The notes under the pieces: generated by a model
The model's input: the letters and a program-made list of their open reading frames with translations, nothing else
The model's database searches: none
What the model was told of the DNA's origin: nothing
Translations under genes and position numbers: made by a program
Shown: positions 44,301-51,317 of the stretch, one piece after another
Position numbering within the stretch: position 1 is the stretch's first letter
Layout: each line of letters starts with the position of its first letter
Source of the DNA: Psococerastis gibbosa
Lineage: Eukaryota > Arthropoda > Insecta > Psocodea > Psocidae
Direction of reading: 5' to 3'
Assembly: GCA_963971405.1 (NCBI GenBank)
Contig: OZ020489.1
Coordinates: 23,400,290-23,464,289, forward strand
DNA: 64,000 nucleotides

Positions 44301-46115
44301 TGTGAAAACTGGCAGATATGTATTTATGGATTAATGCCGATGAACAGTGGTTTGAGTATTATGATAATTAGGTCATGTTGCTTAAACCACAGCTATTGTT
44401 AAAGCACAATACCGCGCTGGGGATATGTGTCAGGCTGCTGGAGTCAGTCTCGACAGATAACATGTTGGAGATGCTTGGCTTTGGAAACAGGGAGAAATGA
44501 ATTATGATAGCACTTTCATATCAATTGACATGTTTTCAGGTATTTGGCAAGTCATTGACATTTAATTCTAATAGATGGGTTAGTTTGACAACGGTTGCAT
44601 TTGCAAATAGGATCCACCTTAATTCCCAAGAATAACATCAAATAAAAAAAGATAAATAAGTGAATAATCCTGCCCTCCGGCGAAGTTAAGGCCTTTATTA
44701 TTACAGCCAACTTGGAGATAAAGCGAGGAATGGACCAAATTCCATTCCTACCTTTTTAATTTAGCAGAAAACTTTACATAACAAAGCCCTGAAGCAGCAG
44801 GGTTTCATTACGACTTCTCAGACTTTTACTTTATTTGAGTGGGAAGAGATTATTTTCCCCCTCACACGCACTGAGCTGAATTGCCATCAGCGGGAACGGG
44901 GTAGCATAATTTTTAATTTCCTCCTTGGATACAATTAACATTGAAGATCGGAGTCGCACTAAAGCATTATGGTACGGAATTTTAATTGCCCTAATTTTGA
45001 ATTTTTTTTTCTCTTTTTCACTCGCATCGCTTCCAACATCATTCAAAATAAGGTTTTGGCATTATTTTGGAAATAATTTATTATACGGGAGAGTCACCAA
45101 GATTGGCTTCAAATTACTTAAGAAGTAATCTAGTCAAAATTTAGTTTCAAGCTAGCTACAAATACAATATTCCACGAGCTACAACTGCACTACAATGTAA
45201 ATGAAGCTTTTATGCAATTATGGTAGTCTAGGTAAATAAATAAATAAAGACTTTTTTTACTCTATTACTAAGCCAATTTAGCGGAGTTAGGGCTATAAAG
45301 CCCTCTCTTACACTCAACTAGCCTGCTTTTCATGCCCTCCGAAGCATGGCCAGAAAATGTAATATAGAGTGGGACTCGAACCAACAACCTTTCGGGTGAA
45401 AGTCAGAGTCCGTACCACTACTCTACATGTCATGGGTATAGGCTAGTATAGTTTATTGTCAAGTTGTTATGCAGCTTTCGTTTCTGAAGAGGTTTGTAGA
45501 ATTTAAATGCACTCCAAGATGTCTGAGAGTAAATGTTCAGAACAGGCTTAGCAGACGTTTCGAAGCTGAAGAAAATTCGAAATTACCAACAATAAGGTGC
45601 CCATTCCATTGACCGGCTAGGGCTATTTCCAAAAACGGTGACGTGGTAGCAGACATTCAAGACTTAGGTGGCGTTTCCACCGACCTCGCATTGCAGAATT
45701 GACGGAAATGTTTATTTTGCTCTATGCCATAGTTAAAATTGATCAATGATCATACAGTAAAATTACAAACGAACAAACTAAAATTAAAAAATGGCGTCAT
45801 GGGATATGTTAAGTACAAACATTTTAATAGATTTCTATAAAAAGAAAAATTCTAATTTCCGTCAATGTCATTTGCATTCTGCAATGCGAGATCGATGGAA
45901 ACGCAACGTAAGTCTTGAATGTTTGCTACCACGTCACTGTTTTTGGAAATAGCCCTAGCCGGTCAATGGAATGGGCGCCTAAATAAAACTCACTTATCGG
46001 ACACATCGCCGGCACAGCCGACCGCCGTAATTTCAAATTTGTAGTTCTTTCTCTTTTCGCAGTTGAGGGTCTTTTTCGCCCGGAGCTCTGCTTCACCTCC
46101 ATCCTTAAGAAGAAT
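23180..46115 (-). CDS. CLSTN: Calsyntenin (alcadein) gene, 5'-partial, 15 coding exons seen
   Basis: Calsyntenins are type I neuronal membrane proteins with two cadherin repeats, an LNS domain and a tail that binds kinesin light chain; they act in synapses and vesicle transport (family knowledge). Fifteen exons joined on the minus strand give 2592 nt, or 863 residues plus TAA, and every junction keeps the frame with AG/GT borders. Approximate residues: cadherin 1 end 1-55, cadherin 2 56-155, LNS-containing region about 200-430, membrane-proximal ectodomain 430-749, transmembrane helix 750-771, tail 772-863. Diagnostic strings are DINEYAP, SHIGKGCDRDTYS, MNRHHY, EWHHY, VGACWQG, WDDSAL and LEWDNSTLNI at the C-terminus. 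Vertebrate members are roughly 950-980 residues, so about 100 N-terminal residues, including the signal peptide, are missing. Introns run from 311 to 5427 bp. Seen: exons and motifs. Inferred: a single functional transcript. Confidence 0.95.
23428..23853 (+). CDS. GIY-YIG endonuclease end of a Penelope-like retroelement
   Basis: 141 codons in an intron of calsyntenin, opposite strand. Residues about 30-125 carry the GIY-YIG nuclease fold found at the C-terminus of Penelope-like elements: SGVYQ (the GIY motif), LYIGQTGRGFKERI with the catalytic Arg, HRRG, QHINTHSHAC, and LDNLETTEI with the expected Glu. The usual Cys-x-x-Cys before YIG reads CNDG, so one cysteine is lost. The reverse transcriptase is absent, so the copy is 5'-truncated. 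The first ~17 codons come from a neighbouring MITE fragment, so the Met start is probably not a true start. It is unlikely to be a working gene. Confidence 0.75.
   Translation: MVADIQDLDGVSTDLLGKQLIIWKPKLEKGRKSGVYQQDCNDGDRLYIGQTGRGFKERIAEHRRGVGKPDTQSAIAQHINTHSHACDVDNFKILHVASKGKLLDNLETTEIREAMVKNKTLLYDITFLSSSPLLALLLVNV
23961..24000 (+). other. Hammerhead-ribozyme-like motif in the Penelope-like tail
   Basis: The sequence has TTGACGA, then a GGC-GTGA-GCC hairpin, GAAAC and CGGTT. Hammerheads need CTGANGA, a stem II, and GAAA beside a short stem III; Penelope-like elements are known to carry them. Here the first core base is T, not C, there is an extra A before stem II, and stem I pairs weakly. 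It is either a decayed ribozyme or a look-alike. Confidence 0.35.
24352..24524 (-). CDS. CLSTN: Calsyntenin exon n (transmembrane helix and first kinesin-binding motif)
   Basis: It encodes SHAVTIIIVVCVGFLLFMIV and the rest of one hydrophobic helix, then RVRAAH as the stop-transfer, and EMAWDDSALNITLNPME. MxWDDSAL is the first tryptophan-acidic kinesin-light-chain motif of the family; NPME is the part of the tail that binds X11/Mint adaptors in mammals. The acceptor is attgcag and the donor GAG|GTAAGC, phase 0. Confidence 0.97.
24774..25050 (+). repeat. Probable tRNA-derived SINE relic
   Basis: CCAGTTGGTACAGAACTCG and GGTTCGAGACT resemble Pol III A and B boxes about 35 bp apart. A 26-bp unit (TGCTGACCACAATATCCAAA...) is then repeated in tandem at 24928-24979. 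It lies in the calsyntenin intron between exons m and n. Confidence 0.4.
25243..25429 (-). CDS. CLSTN: Calsyntenin exon m (juxtamembrane stalk)
   Basis: It encodes LTVIHPRVSSAEKPVGKVEE, then a Gln/His/Val-rich linker and HSVEMRPSLDEYIHER. This is the low-conservation stalk just outside the membrane, where family members are cleaved by alpha-secretase (family knowledge; no cleavage site can be read here). Phase 0 start, phase 1 end, donor A|GTAAGC. Confidence 0.9.
25590..25912 (+). pseudogene. Degenerate LINE C-terminal remnant
   Basis: Read with frameshifts: WRIYRRMLRIS*TDCVPNAE, then NSRATKRTINQQPGGRRTP and DRPKKR, the late part of a non-LTR reverse transcriptase. One Trp codon is now TGA. 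It lies in the calsyntenin intron between exons l and m and shares the PNAEVL string with the 10205 copy. Confidence 0.6.
25987..26103 (-). CDS. CLSTN: Calsyntenin exon l (ectodomain)
   Basis: Exactly 39 codons, phase 0 on both sides. It encodes VLRHIHYTNRKPAYYLNRVF, then KLICTELNGRFTSNEY, matching LL.Y.N.......RKFKLICSELNGRY..NE of the family. The acceptor is gtgtgttctag and the donor ACT|GTAAGT. Confidence 0.95.
26165..26300 (-). repeat. (GAAA)n-tailed repeat, copy 2
   Basis: ATTGTCTTTATTTTCCGTAT then CACCCACTCTTACAATTAAC. About 60 bp upstream of calsyntenin exon l. Confidence 0.5.
26436..26623 (-). CDS. CLSTN: Calsyntenin exon k (ectodomain)
   Basis: It encodes MSVIEKKLDSCTVSVYPSLN, then HETMTLPENM and GADIVYNYQQ, equivalent to the LDTCEV....L..E block of vertebrate proteins. 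It is 188 nt. The acceptor is gttgtgcag and the donor CAG|GTAAGG. It ends in phase 0. Confidence 0.95.
27150..27352 (-). CDS. CLSTN: Calsyntenin exon j (ectodomain)
   Basis: It encodes CDKGKSVKVPPVESYIMVLQ, then PSIEINGTTNVAREYEDFR and GVNVFSDVHI. The PPV..Y.MVLQP string and the following 'sandwich' sequence match the family. Phases are 2 and 1; acceptor ttattttgtag, donor G|GTGGGT. NGT gives a possible N-glycosylation site. Confidence 0.95.
27939..28071 (-). CDS. CLSTN: Calsyntenin exon i (ectodomain after LNS)
   Basis: It encodes LTELSIEGDNKTNLEILTRK, then YINSREFPTPGRRNIHITTQ. The YxNSRxFPTPG.R block is a diagnostic family motif. It starts one base into a codon and ends two bases into one (ACA split over the intron). 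The donor is AC|GTAAGT and the acceptor is tttgttgcag. Confidence 0.95.
28958..29131 (-). CDS. CLSTN: Calsyntenin exon h (LNS domain end)
   Basis: It encodes MKHHFHGYMAGLSLLKG, then LSCLRKCKETLEVP and LLEPGMELMTNSG, matching the G.LAGL and C...CKE elements that close the LNS domain. It is 174 nt with phase 1 on both sides. The acceptor is catttctttcag. A LINE remnant on the opposite strand begins only about 30 bp upstream of that acceptor. Confidence 0.95.
29160..29891 (+). pseudogene. LINE (RTE-like) reverse transcriptase C-terminal remnant
   Basis: The frame starts inside the reverse transcriptase thumb (MGLSINCDKTKYM, FRYLGSIVTDDN), then KTLVKPVFLYGVESWTLT, KMLRRIFGG, WIGHVHRM and RPRGRPRRR, ending ..PGLIAPN* at 29891. 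This is the usual C-terminal order in RTE-like non-LTR elements. It is 5'-truncated and has one in-frame stop at about 29751, TAG where relatives have Trp (TGG); the frame continues correctly after it. It lies in the calsyntenin intron between exons g and h, antisense to the gene. Confidence 0.85.
29939..30112 (+). repeat. SINE-A copy 6, diverged
   Basis: It follows the LINE remnant that ends at 29891, in the calsyntenin intron between exons g and h. Key blocks TTGCTCGTACTTGTGCGAGT and TTCATTAAATTGCTTGTAAC are kept. Confidence 0.6.
30465..30780 (-). repeat. Repeat D fragments, antisense
   Basis: On the minus strand, GGAAAGCTTTGTTATGGTGG and GAAGTCCCAGGAACCCAAAA match the 5' half of the family. 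It lies in the calsyntenin intron, ending about 50 bp from exon g. Confidence 0.5.
30828..31005 (-). CDS. CLSTN: Calsyntenin exon g (LNS domain, EWHHY strand)
   Basis: It encodes VCDNEWHHYAVSVKFPQVDL, YVDGQLF and WPLHPTKG, then TVGACWQG. This is the most conserved calsyntenin LNS block. Phase 0 start, phase 1 end, acceptor gttcacag, donor G|GTAAGC. Vertebrate paralogues have an alternative insert after ACWQ; no candidate for it was noticed in the 1.7 kb upstream of exon h. Confidence 0.97.
31317..31444 (-). CDS. CLSTN: Calsyntenin exon f (LNS domain, middle)
   Basis: It encodes KMNRHHYAVFIRNCRLILLL, then RRDFSEGD and RPAEWRWKIPQ. MNRHHY and the RPAE.W motif are hallmark calsyntenin LNS strands. 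It starts two bases into a codon and ends in phase 0, with donor CAG|GTAACT. Confidence 0.95.
31825..31992 (+). repeat. SINE-A copy 7
   Basis: Clean copy: TGGCCTGGTGGTAACGTGCT at the head, CGATCGGAGACGTGTCGTAA in the body and an 11-base A run at the end. In the calsyntenin intron between exons e and f. Confidence 0.75.
32169..32432 (-). CDS. CLSTN: Calsyntenin exon e (LNS domain, N-terminal part)
   Basis: The largest exon seen, 264 nt. It encodes SIDLLPTPG, WTKALPTDEGRESDEMFEFD and FTVAVWLKHKH, then HILCSADDH, matching the start of the laminin-G-like fold and the ILCSSD strand of the family. The acceptor is atccgttag and the donor is A|GTAAGC. Phase is 1 on both sides. GC-rich third positions set it apart from the intron sequence. 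Confidence 0.95.
33017..33208 (-). CDS. CLSTN: Calsyntenin exon d (between cadherin 2 and LNS)
   Basis: It encodes IPERIDYAPGTGREDLLPDA, then ELCDIPC and SHIGKGCDRDTYS, ending QRKLCG. The family's GxGCDRDTYS motif and cysteines are kept. It is 192 nt with phase 1 on both sides, and local GC is clearly higher than in the flanking introns. The donor is G|GTAAGT. The upstream intron (4.3 kb) is packed with MITEs and SINEs. Confidence 0.95.
33609..34003. mobile_element. PIF/Harbinger-like MITE, 395 bp, ATA duplication
   Basis: ATA lies on both sides. The arms start GGCGGAGTTTCCACCGACCG and hold GACGTGGTAGCAGACATT. The core carries the palindrome TTGATCAATGATCATAGAG and ATGGCGTCATGGG. It is the full-length relative of 45596-45979. 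Confidence 0.75.
34081..34255 (+). repeat. SINE-A copy 8
   Basis: Clear match with several substitutions. It sits between the MITEs 33609-34003 and 34325-34882. Confidence 0.65.
34325..34882. mobile_element. MITE with GGCTCGGTACACACGG ends, carrying a nested element
   Basis: The left end GGCTCGGTACACACGGACG is mirrored by CGTCCGTGTGTACAGGGCC. AAA flanks both sides. The inner part 34356-34614 is a second inverted-repeat element. A partial relative (CCTGGTACACACGAACC) is at 30242. Confidence 0.65.
34356..34614. mobile_element. Nested inverted-repeat element, 259 bp
   Basis: GCACGTAGCCAGG at 34356-34368 and CCTGGCTACGTGC at 34602-34614 bound it. It has G-rich segments next to both ends, like the hAT-type elements, but no target duplication is visible. 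Confidence 0.6.
34918..35079. mobile_element. PIF/Harbinger-like MITE, 162 bp, TTA duplication
   Basis: Flanked by TTA at 34915-34917 and 35080-35082. The arms start GGCGCCCATTCCACATGCG. It has the same length and arm sequence (GTCAATCGTCAATGAAAAAT) as 5347-5508. It lies in a calsyntenin intron. Confidence 0.8.
36387..36790. mobile_element. Degenerate PIF/Harbinger-like MITE, about 404 bp
   Basis: The left end is TAA|GGCGAGTATTCCACTGG and the right end TTGACCCGCC|TGA. The inner arms match 17634-17886 (CAAATATGAAGTAAAATTG), and the core has the TTGATCAATGATCATAGAG palindrome of 33609-34003. Confidence 0.6.
36897..37078 (+). repeat. SINE-A copy 9
   Basis: Clean copy close to copy 7, about 450 bp from calsyntenin exon c. 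Confidence 0.75.
37531..37677 (-). CDS. CLSTN: Calsyntenin exon c (cadherin repeat 2, C-terminal half)
   Basis: It reads AIRNTEPLDYERSHNHILS then VVAYDCGMKQ and ends VCKLGWQG, matching the end of cadherin 2 and the conserved GWQG turn that leads into the LNS region. The exon is 147 nt with phase 1 on both sides. The acceptor is ttgtttgtag and the donor is G|GTAATG. The upstream intron is the longest seen, at 5.4 kb. Confidence 0.95.
37777..38156. mobile_element. MITE of the TTAA-bounded family, 380 bp
   Basis: TTAAGAG and CTCTTAA ends. The long arms include GGCAGCCCGAAATT and the shared block TTGGCTCATCAAAGTTGTAG. It lies in the calsyntenin intron about 100 bp upstream of exon c. Confidence 0.7.
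40560..40728 (+). repeat. tRNA-Glu-like SINE, best tRNA head
   Basis: GTAGTGGTACAGACTC (A-box region), CTTTCACCCGAAAGG (Glu-like anticodon loop, TTC) and GGTTCGAGTCC (perfect B box), then the family body. It is a Pol III-type SINE rather than a tRNA gene, because the acceptor stem does not close. Confidence 0.75.
41403..41831 (-). repeat. Repeat D, internally deleted copy
   Basis: Both ends of the family are present on the minus strand, with a (GACA)n run at 41679-41702, but the central ~350 bp seen at 47200-47650 is missing. Confidence 0.65.
41886..42064 (+). repeat. SINE-A copy 10
   Basis: Full-length, closest to copy 1 (GATCGGAAACCTGTCGTAAC), with an A/G-rich tail. Confidence 0.7.
43105..43313 (-). 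CDS. CLSTN: Calsyntenin exon b (cadherin 1-2 linker and cadherin 2 start)
   Basis: It encodes ATVHISVVDINEYAPTF, the DxNExAP calcium-binding linker, and then cadherin repeat 2 with RVEATDRDCTP, DVCKYEILT and PFTIDNEG. The calsyntenin-specific cysteine pair DC..VC is kept. The acceptor is tttttgcag, the donor is G|GTAAGA, and the exon ends one base into a Gly codon. The upstream intron is 2.7 kb. Confidence 0.95.
43395..43735 (+). repeat. Repeat D 3' fragment
   Basis: GAACAGGTTGTTTTCCCAAG through GTTCACTAGTTTCGGTTCTT. It starts about 80 bp upstream of calsyntenin exon b. Confidence 0.55.
43736..45235. other. Calsyntenin intron between exons a and b, unique part
   Basis: No exon, RNA or repeat recognised between the repeat D fragment and the SINE at 45236. 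Confidence 0.5.
45236..45432 (-). repeat. tRNA-Glu-like SINE
   Basis: Full-length on the minus strand. The head at 45370-45432 has the GGTTCGAGTCC B box and the tail is (TTTA)n. It lies in the calsyntenin intron between exons a and b. Confidence 0.75.
45596..45979. mobile_element. PIF/Harbinger-like MITE, 384 bp, TAA duplication, beside a splice donor
   Basis: TAA at 45593-45595 and 45980-45982. The arms start GGTGCCCATTCCATTGACCG, and the core is shared with 33609-34003 (ATGGCGTCATGGGATATGTT). Its edge lies 12 bases inside the intron downstream of calsyntenin exon a. Confidence 0.85.
45994..46115 (-). CDS. CLSTN: Calsyntenin exon a (cadherin repeat 1, C-terminal half)
   Basis: First exon I can place. 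It reads ILLKDGGEAELRAKKTLNCE and ends in GDVSD plus two bases of the next codon (AA). It matches the family's stretch before the first inter-cadherin linker, including the cysteines of TLNCE and AVGCAG. The acceptor is ttttgcccacag and the donor is GTGAGT. The phase (two bases left over) fits the next exon, which supplies T to make Asn. A MITE begins 12 bp inside the downstream intron. Confidence 0.9.
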
Positions 46116-46779
46116 CTGTGGGCAAAAGAAATACAAAATTAGCTCCAAATTGTGATCATACGGAACATGTACCATGACATGCTTTAACACGATCATTGGA
46201 TTTTTTCTAAATTACTATAAAATATGCAGTAGGGAAAATGCATTACGTGATATGTACCTAACATAAACTTACTTAGTAAATCGTAATGCAGCTACTGAAA
46301 AGAAATTCCCTGAGTCTTTCAGTAACAAATTGTCCTAAATGAACCTGCCAACAGGAATTTCCTAAGCTCACGGTCGCCAAAAGCCCATCAATCTTCGTAT
46401 GAACCCCCTCATGCTTGACATTATCATCAAAATATCAATGAATACATAATATAAACGAAGGTCCCATCCAGATGTCAATAAACTTCCAACAGCGACTTTC
46501 ACCGATAAAGACTCTTTCATAAACTGTCGCTCAATCATATAACAACAACGAAATGAAGATACCCTTCACTTATGTAGTAATAGCTACAACAAACACCTGG
46601 TCAATTCTATTGATAACGTTACATCGAACATTCCAAAGCGTTGTGATTTGGAAAATCGAAATAAAATCAGTTAATCTTACGGTAGACTTAGCTTCAGTGT
46701 ACGGCCATCATCTTCTTAATGTAAACAAAACCCGACAGATTGCATTCCCTATGATAGTTTGGTTCCAGGCGTAAAATAA

Positions 46780-47960
46780 TAAAAAGGCTAAATTTTAATG
46801 AATAATGGCTAGAAAAAAAAATTCTGTAGAACCTTTCTATCGATGCTTTCAAATTTTAAGGATGTTTTAGGTGCTAGAGTAACAAGCCCGAATAGGTTGC
46901 TTCCACAAGCAAGGTTTGGGTTTTGAAGGAAAAATTATTTTTGAATAAATTAAAATAAATTATGCTCCAATACATTGCATACCCCGCCATTATTGCTTTC
47001 CAATTTATACGTAGTATAAGGAAAGCTTTGTGATGGTCCATATTTTCGATTCCGAGTTTTCAACGGACTTACACGTTTTGAGGTCCCAGGAACCCAAAAA
47101 AGTGGTTTTTACGAAATGTCTGTCTGTCGCTCTGTCTGTCCGTTCTTCAATTTCCGGGCAAACTACTCGGTCGATTTTGATGAAATTTGGCATGTAGGTT
47201 CACAAAAATCATACCTCAAGACTAATTTTTTTATATTGTGGGCTAACACAATTTTGGGTGGTTTTATTCTCGAAAAACTCTAAAAAAAAAACGTCTAAAA
47301 AAATTATTTCTCAAAAACGGCTAAAACGATTTCTTTTAAATTCACATATATTGTAGTCGTTACTAATGTTAACAAAATGCGGGGGTCGCTTGCCCCTTGA
47401 TAGTTTGCTTCTGGGGGTAAAAAAAATAAATAACTGATTTTTAATGAAAAATGACAAAAAAATAATTTTTCTGCGAAACCTTTCTATCGATGATTTCTAC
47501 CTTCTGGCATGTTTTAGGTGTTAAATTGAGTAACGAAACCGTACAGGTTGCTTTCCAAAAAAACTATTTGGTTTGAAAATTCACGCTCAAATGCGTTGCG
47601 TGCCCTGCCATTATTGCTGTGTAGTAGTAATGTAATGTAATGTCTGACCTATCTAGAATTTACTTCACCTCCAGTGACGTCAGGTGAACAACCCCCCCGC
47701 CCAGATATCCGAAATTTAACTATAGGAAAATTATTTACCGTGAAATTACTCATTTTCTCTATCTACTAATTGATAAATTGGAAAGCATGTTCGAGTAAAC
47801 TCGGACGGGCTCTTATCACTGCGTTGTAGTACAATGGTCTGCTCACTATGCAATCATCCTATCTATCAATTAATTCAGTGCTTTAGGATAAGGAAAGCCG
47901 AGGCTACCGAATTATCCACTAAGAACCTACTCATTATCTATTTCGGTACCTTTCTATTCT
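46780..47960 (+). repeat. Repeat D: one copy inserted in another
   Basis: 46780-46994 and about 47816-47960 are the two halves of one copy (CTTTCTATCGATG..CCATTATTGC and GTAGTACAATGGTCTGCTC..). The inner copy, 46995-47815, starts GCTTTCCAATTTATACG, has a TCTGTCTGTC run, repeats the CTTTCTATCGATG block and ends ATAAATTGGAAAGC plus TTCGAGTAAACTCGGAC. The 14-bp ends are inverted. Its class is unknown. Confidence 0.6.
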
Positions 47961-48465
47961 ATTTAAAGTAAAACTCTATAAAGTGAAAGGAGCAATTTAA
48001 TCCTTAGCTTAGTAACCTACCCTAGAAAGTCCCCAAACTCAATGACAATACTACGAAAGCTAAGCTAGTTCTATGTCAAGTGATCAATCAAAGTATAAGA
48101 TGCAAAAAGAACTTAAGAATGCTGCCACGTCACTGTCAACCCCTTAACAAGCTGCCTTTCCACCAGCTTAAAAAGCTACTTGCTGCTTCCTTTTTTTATG
48201 TCCTTCTTGAAAATTTTATGATTAATTATCGTCATTGTCAGGCCCAATTTCAGACAAAGCGGGATGCCATTTCAGAGCAAGTTACATATCATTATGCAAA
48301 AAGCATTACTTCCTCCCCACTCCCCTCGCGGCTCACGGAGGGGCATCCTTCTACAGTAGTAATGGCGAAATTGGCTGGAAAATAAATCGAAAAGGTAGCA
48401 GCACTGTTTCATTGATCATGGAAGCAAGCATGCTTTTTACCCCTATTTTGTCCTAATTGTTTACT

Positions 48466-49050
48466 TAGAATAGAATAGAATAGAATAAATGTATTTTTAA
48501 AAAAGAATGTTAAATAAGTACAATTTTGTTGCAATTGGAAGGGGGGCCCAAAGGATATCCCGTGCTGGGTCCCCCTTTTACAAAAATACAAAATAAATAA
48601 CGTGATATAATCTAAAAATAAGAGGTTAACATTGGAATAGGGGACATTCGACATACAGTACAGTTTATTGTTATTATTATTTTTATTTTTATTATTATTG
48701 TTTATTTAATTAAGAATCTAAGTATTGATAATATTGTATATAAATGTGTTGCAATTCTTTATGTGTCTTTTAAAACATGACATGTTGACGGAGTCTTTAA
48801 TGTATTCTGGTAGAGAATTGTATACTTGTATTGATCTATATATATGTGAGTGCTTAAAAAGTTCTGTATTTGGTCTTATTGTTTTGAGGTTACGACCATT
48901 CCCTAGCCTGGTATTAATTTCATGTTGTACAAAATCACCTTGTCCGACAGAAGTTTTTGCTCTCTTAAATCGATATAATAAAAGTTGTTTTGCGTATAGT
49001 AATGGCAGGGGTAGAACATTGTTTCGCAACTTGTTTTCTCAGCTTTAGAC
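48466..49050 (-). pseudogene. LINE C-terminal remnant with (TTCTA)n tail
   Basis: The minus frame 49029-48718 reads RNNVLPLPLLYAKQLLLYRF, RLGNGRNLKTIRPNTE, VYNSLPEYIKDS and CFKRHIKN, the 'NSLP..I..S.....FK..LK' end of jockey/CR1-like reverse transcriptases. The 3' tail runs to a (TTCTA)n repeat at 48466-48486, a common ending for such elements. Confidence 0.7.
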
Positions 49051-50836
49051 CCGATCCTTAAAATGTAAGTGACCCTAACCTCATTATTATTATATTAGTC
49101 AGCCCATTTAATATTAATAACAACAGACATTTCAAGCGGCCTTTTTACAGCAACTCAACATGTACCGCCACTCATATCCAGTAGTCAGGTTGAACACGGT
49201 CACAGCCCTAGACACCAAGAAGGAATACCACTCCCTATGACTAAACCAAACACAACCAGAACTACAAAATCGGCAAAAGATGCCGCTCTTAATACGTATA
49301 ACAACCTACCAATAGACATGAAAGTCTACGTAGTGCCAAAGAAGATGTCACCGGTAGATGTTGACGAAAAATTTACGTAAAGTGGTAAAGCCTGTCAAGT
49401 GCAAATGAAGAGACCAATCAACAAAGAAAAATAATTACACCAATAGTTACTGTTTTTCTCGCGTAGTTATTATAGTAGTTACCGTCACTTGCTCGATTGT
49501 CCTCTTGACCCTCATCAAGACCCCCCCCCCCCCCCCAGGCTGACAGAGTTGCTTAAAGCAGAAATGTTGAAAGGAAGAGTAGGAAAACAAAAACATAATT
49601 TGGTGATTAACAGTCAGCCCACCATTCATTCGATTTTCCGACGCACAGTAGGTACTTCGAACGTATAAAAACAGACTACTCGCTTCGTTCAAATATTTTA
49701 CATACGAAGAATAAACGTAAAATGGAACAAACAAAAGTCTCTTAGGGAGAAGCATCAAATAAAATAAAATTGTTTCGGAAAATAATAAAGATAAATTTCC
49801 CATGCATATAAAAACACTGCAACAACCCTTGACATGCTCACATTAATGTAGGGGTAACAATTTGAATATTGCTTGTTGTGCACTGAAATTTGTCAGCCGT
49901 TTGAAAATAGATTTTGATGGCGTATCTCTAATAATGGAATTTCTAGAGCATAACTGTACTACAAAGGAACATTGAACCAAATTGTCGCCATTGGAGTTTT
50001 TACTGTATAGTGCTACTTTATTTAGAAAGAATGAGCCAACAAATTCCAGCCAATTAAAAACCAAAAGCCATTTAGTATTTTGTGCTAGGGCAAGGAAGCA
50101 AGAACTTGAAGTCCCTCTCAAGTATATAGGTTATTATAGAAAATCCAAGACATGGCAACAAATCCCCATTCATTGTCAGAATTACCGCTTAATTTTTCAG
50201 CTTAACATGCCAACTCTAAACTTCGTTGAGGCAGAGCAGGAGTAGGGCAAAGGCCCAACGCCATGGACTTTGATAATTACAGAGAAGATCCGACTCCCGA
50301 GCAAAGCTGGCAAAGCTCTCATTTTGGCAAAAAAACCAACCTTCTCATTTGCATTTACGTCTGACATACGACCTGAACCAATGAGAAAATCAGCAATTGC
50401 AGCAACCTTCAAGTTGATGATTTATCCACCGTACTAGATTGGCAATTTTTAACTTCCATAGTCGAATGAATTAAAGCTATTTTAAGCATATGAACTAACG
50501 TCTAGGCATTGGCACAACGGAACCAAGGAGTTAGACGTCTTTCATGTATTATGCAGTAAGCCCAATAATAATAACTTTAATTTGTATTTAAAAAAAACTA
50601 AGATTTGCGAGGAAAAGAAACTGCACCACCAATATCGCTTTACTCAAATTTCAATTCAATTCTGCGTGACCTAATACAAATACAGTATTTTATGGGTTGA
50701 TGAGTTAATTGAAGGAGTTTCTTTCTTTCAATTTTATTTCCATCGATTAAAATCTTATTTATTTGTAAATATCAATTCACAAATGTCTTTCTCCCTGTCA
50801 TCAAAATTGGTGAAATTAAAAACTTCATATTATTTA

Positions 50837-51317
50837 GGCGCATATTCCACCGTCGTCAATAGTTCACTATTGACGTGTTTGACGTGGTAGCAGACATTAA
50901 AGACAGTGTAAAAATGTCCGCTACCACGTCAATATCAGCAATATCATATCATATCAGCAGTATAATGTCTTAAACTACTTAATTGACAGTCCACAAATTT
51001 TGGAATTATTTCCAATTAGAGTAAACGTGAGGGCCACTCGCTCTCGAGAGTTATTTATATTTAATGGTCACTATGAGAATCCTTTGCAGAGGATTTACAA
51101 ATTATTTAATGAGTATGATATTGACCCGTTCCCAATGGGACGTAACCTATTTAAAAATGAGCTATTACATAAGGTATGACAGATCGGGTGACTTTGCATT
51201 TGACTTTGTATTTTTGTAAATGTGATCGCTTTGGTTTGTCTTGACAACTGTGATTCACATTATATATATATTATTATTATTATTATTTTGACTATTGACG
51301 TCGGTGGAATAAGCGCC
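50837..51317. mobile_element. PIF/Harbinger-like MITE ends around a LINE-like insert, 481 bp
   Basis: The ends GGCGCATATTCCACCG and CGGTGGAATAAGCGCC are flanked by TTA and TAA. The arms hold GACGTGGTAGCAGACATTAA. About 51000-51200 is unlike other family members and reads as part of a LINE C-terminus (NPLQRIYKLFNEYDIDPFPM), which suggests nesting. Confidence 0.6.

Noticed and set aside
49447..49803. 118-codon minus frame
   Set aside because: It crosses a C homopolymer and has no family signature; probably a chance frame.
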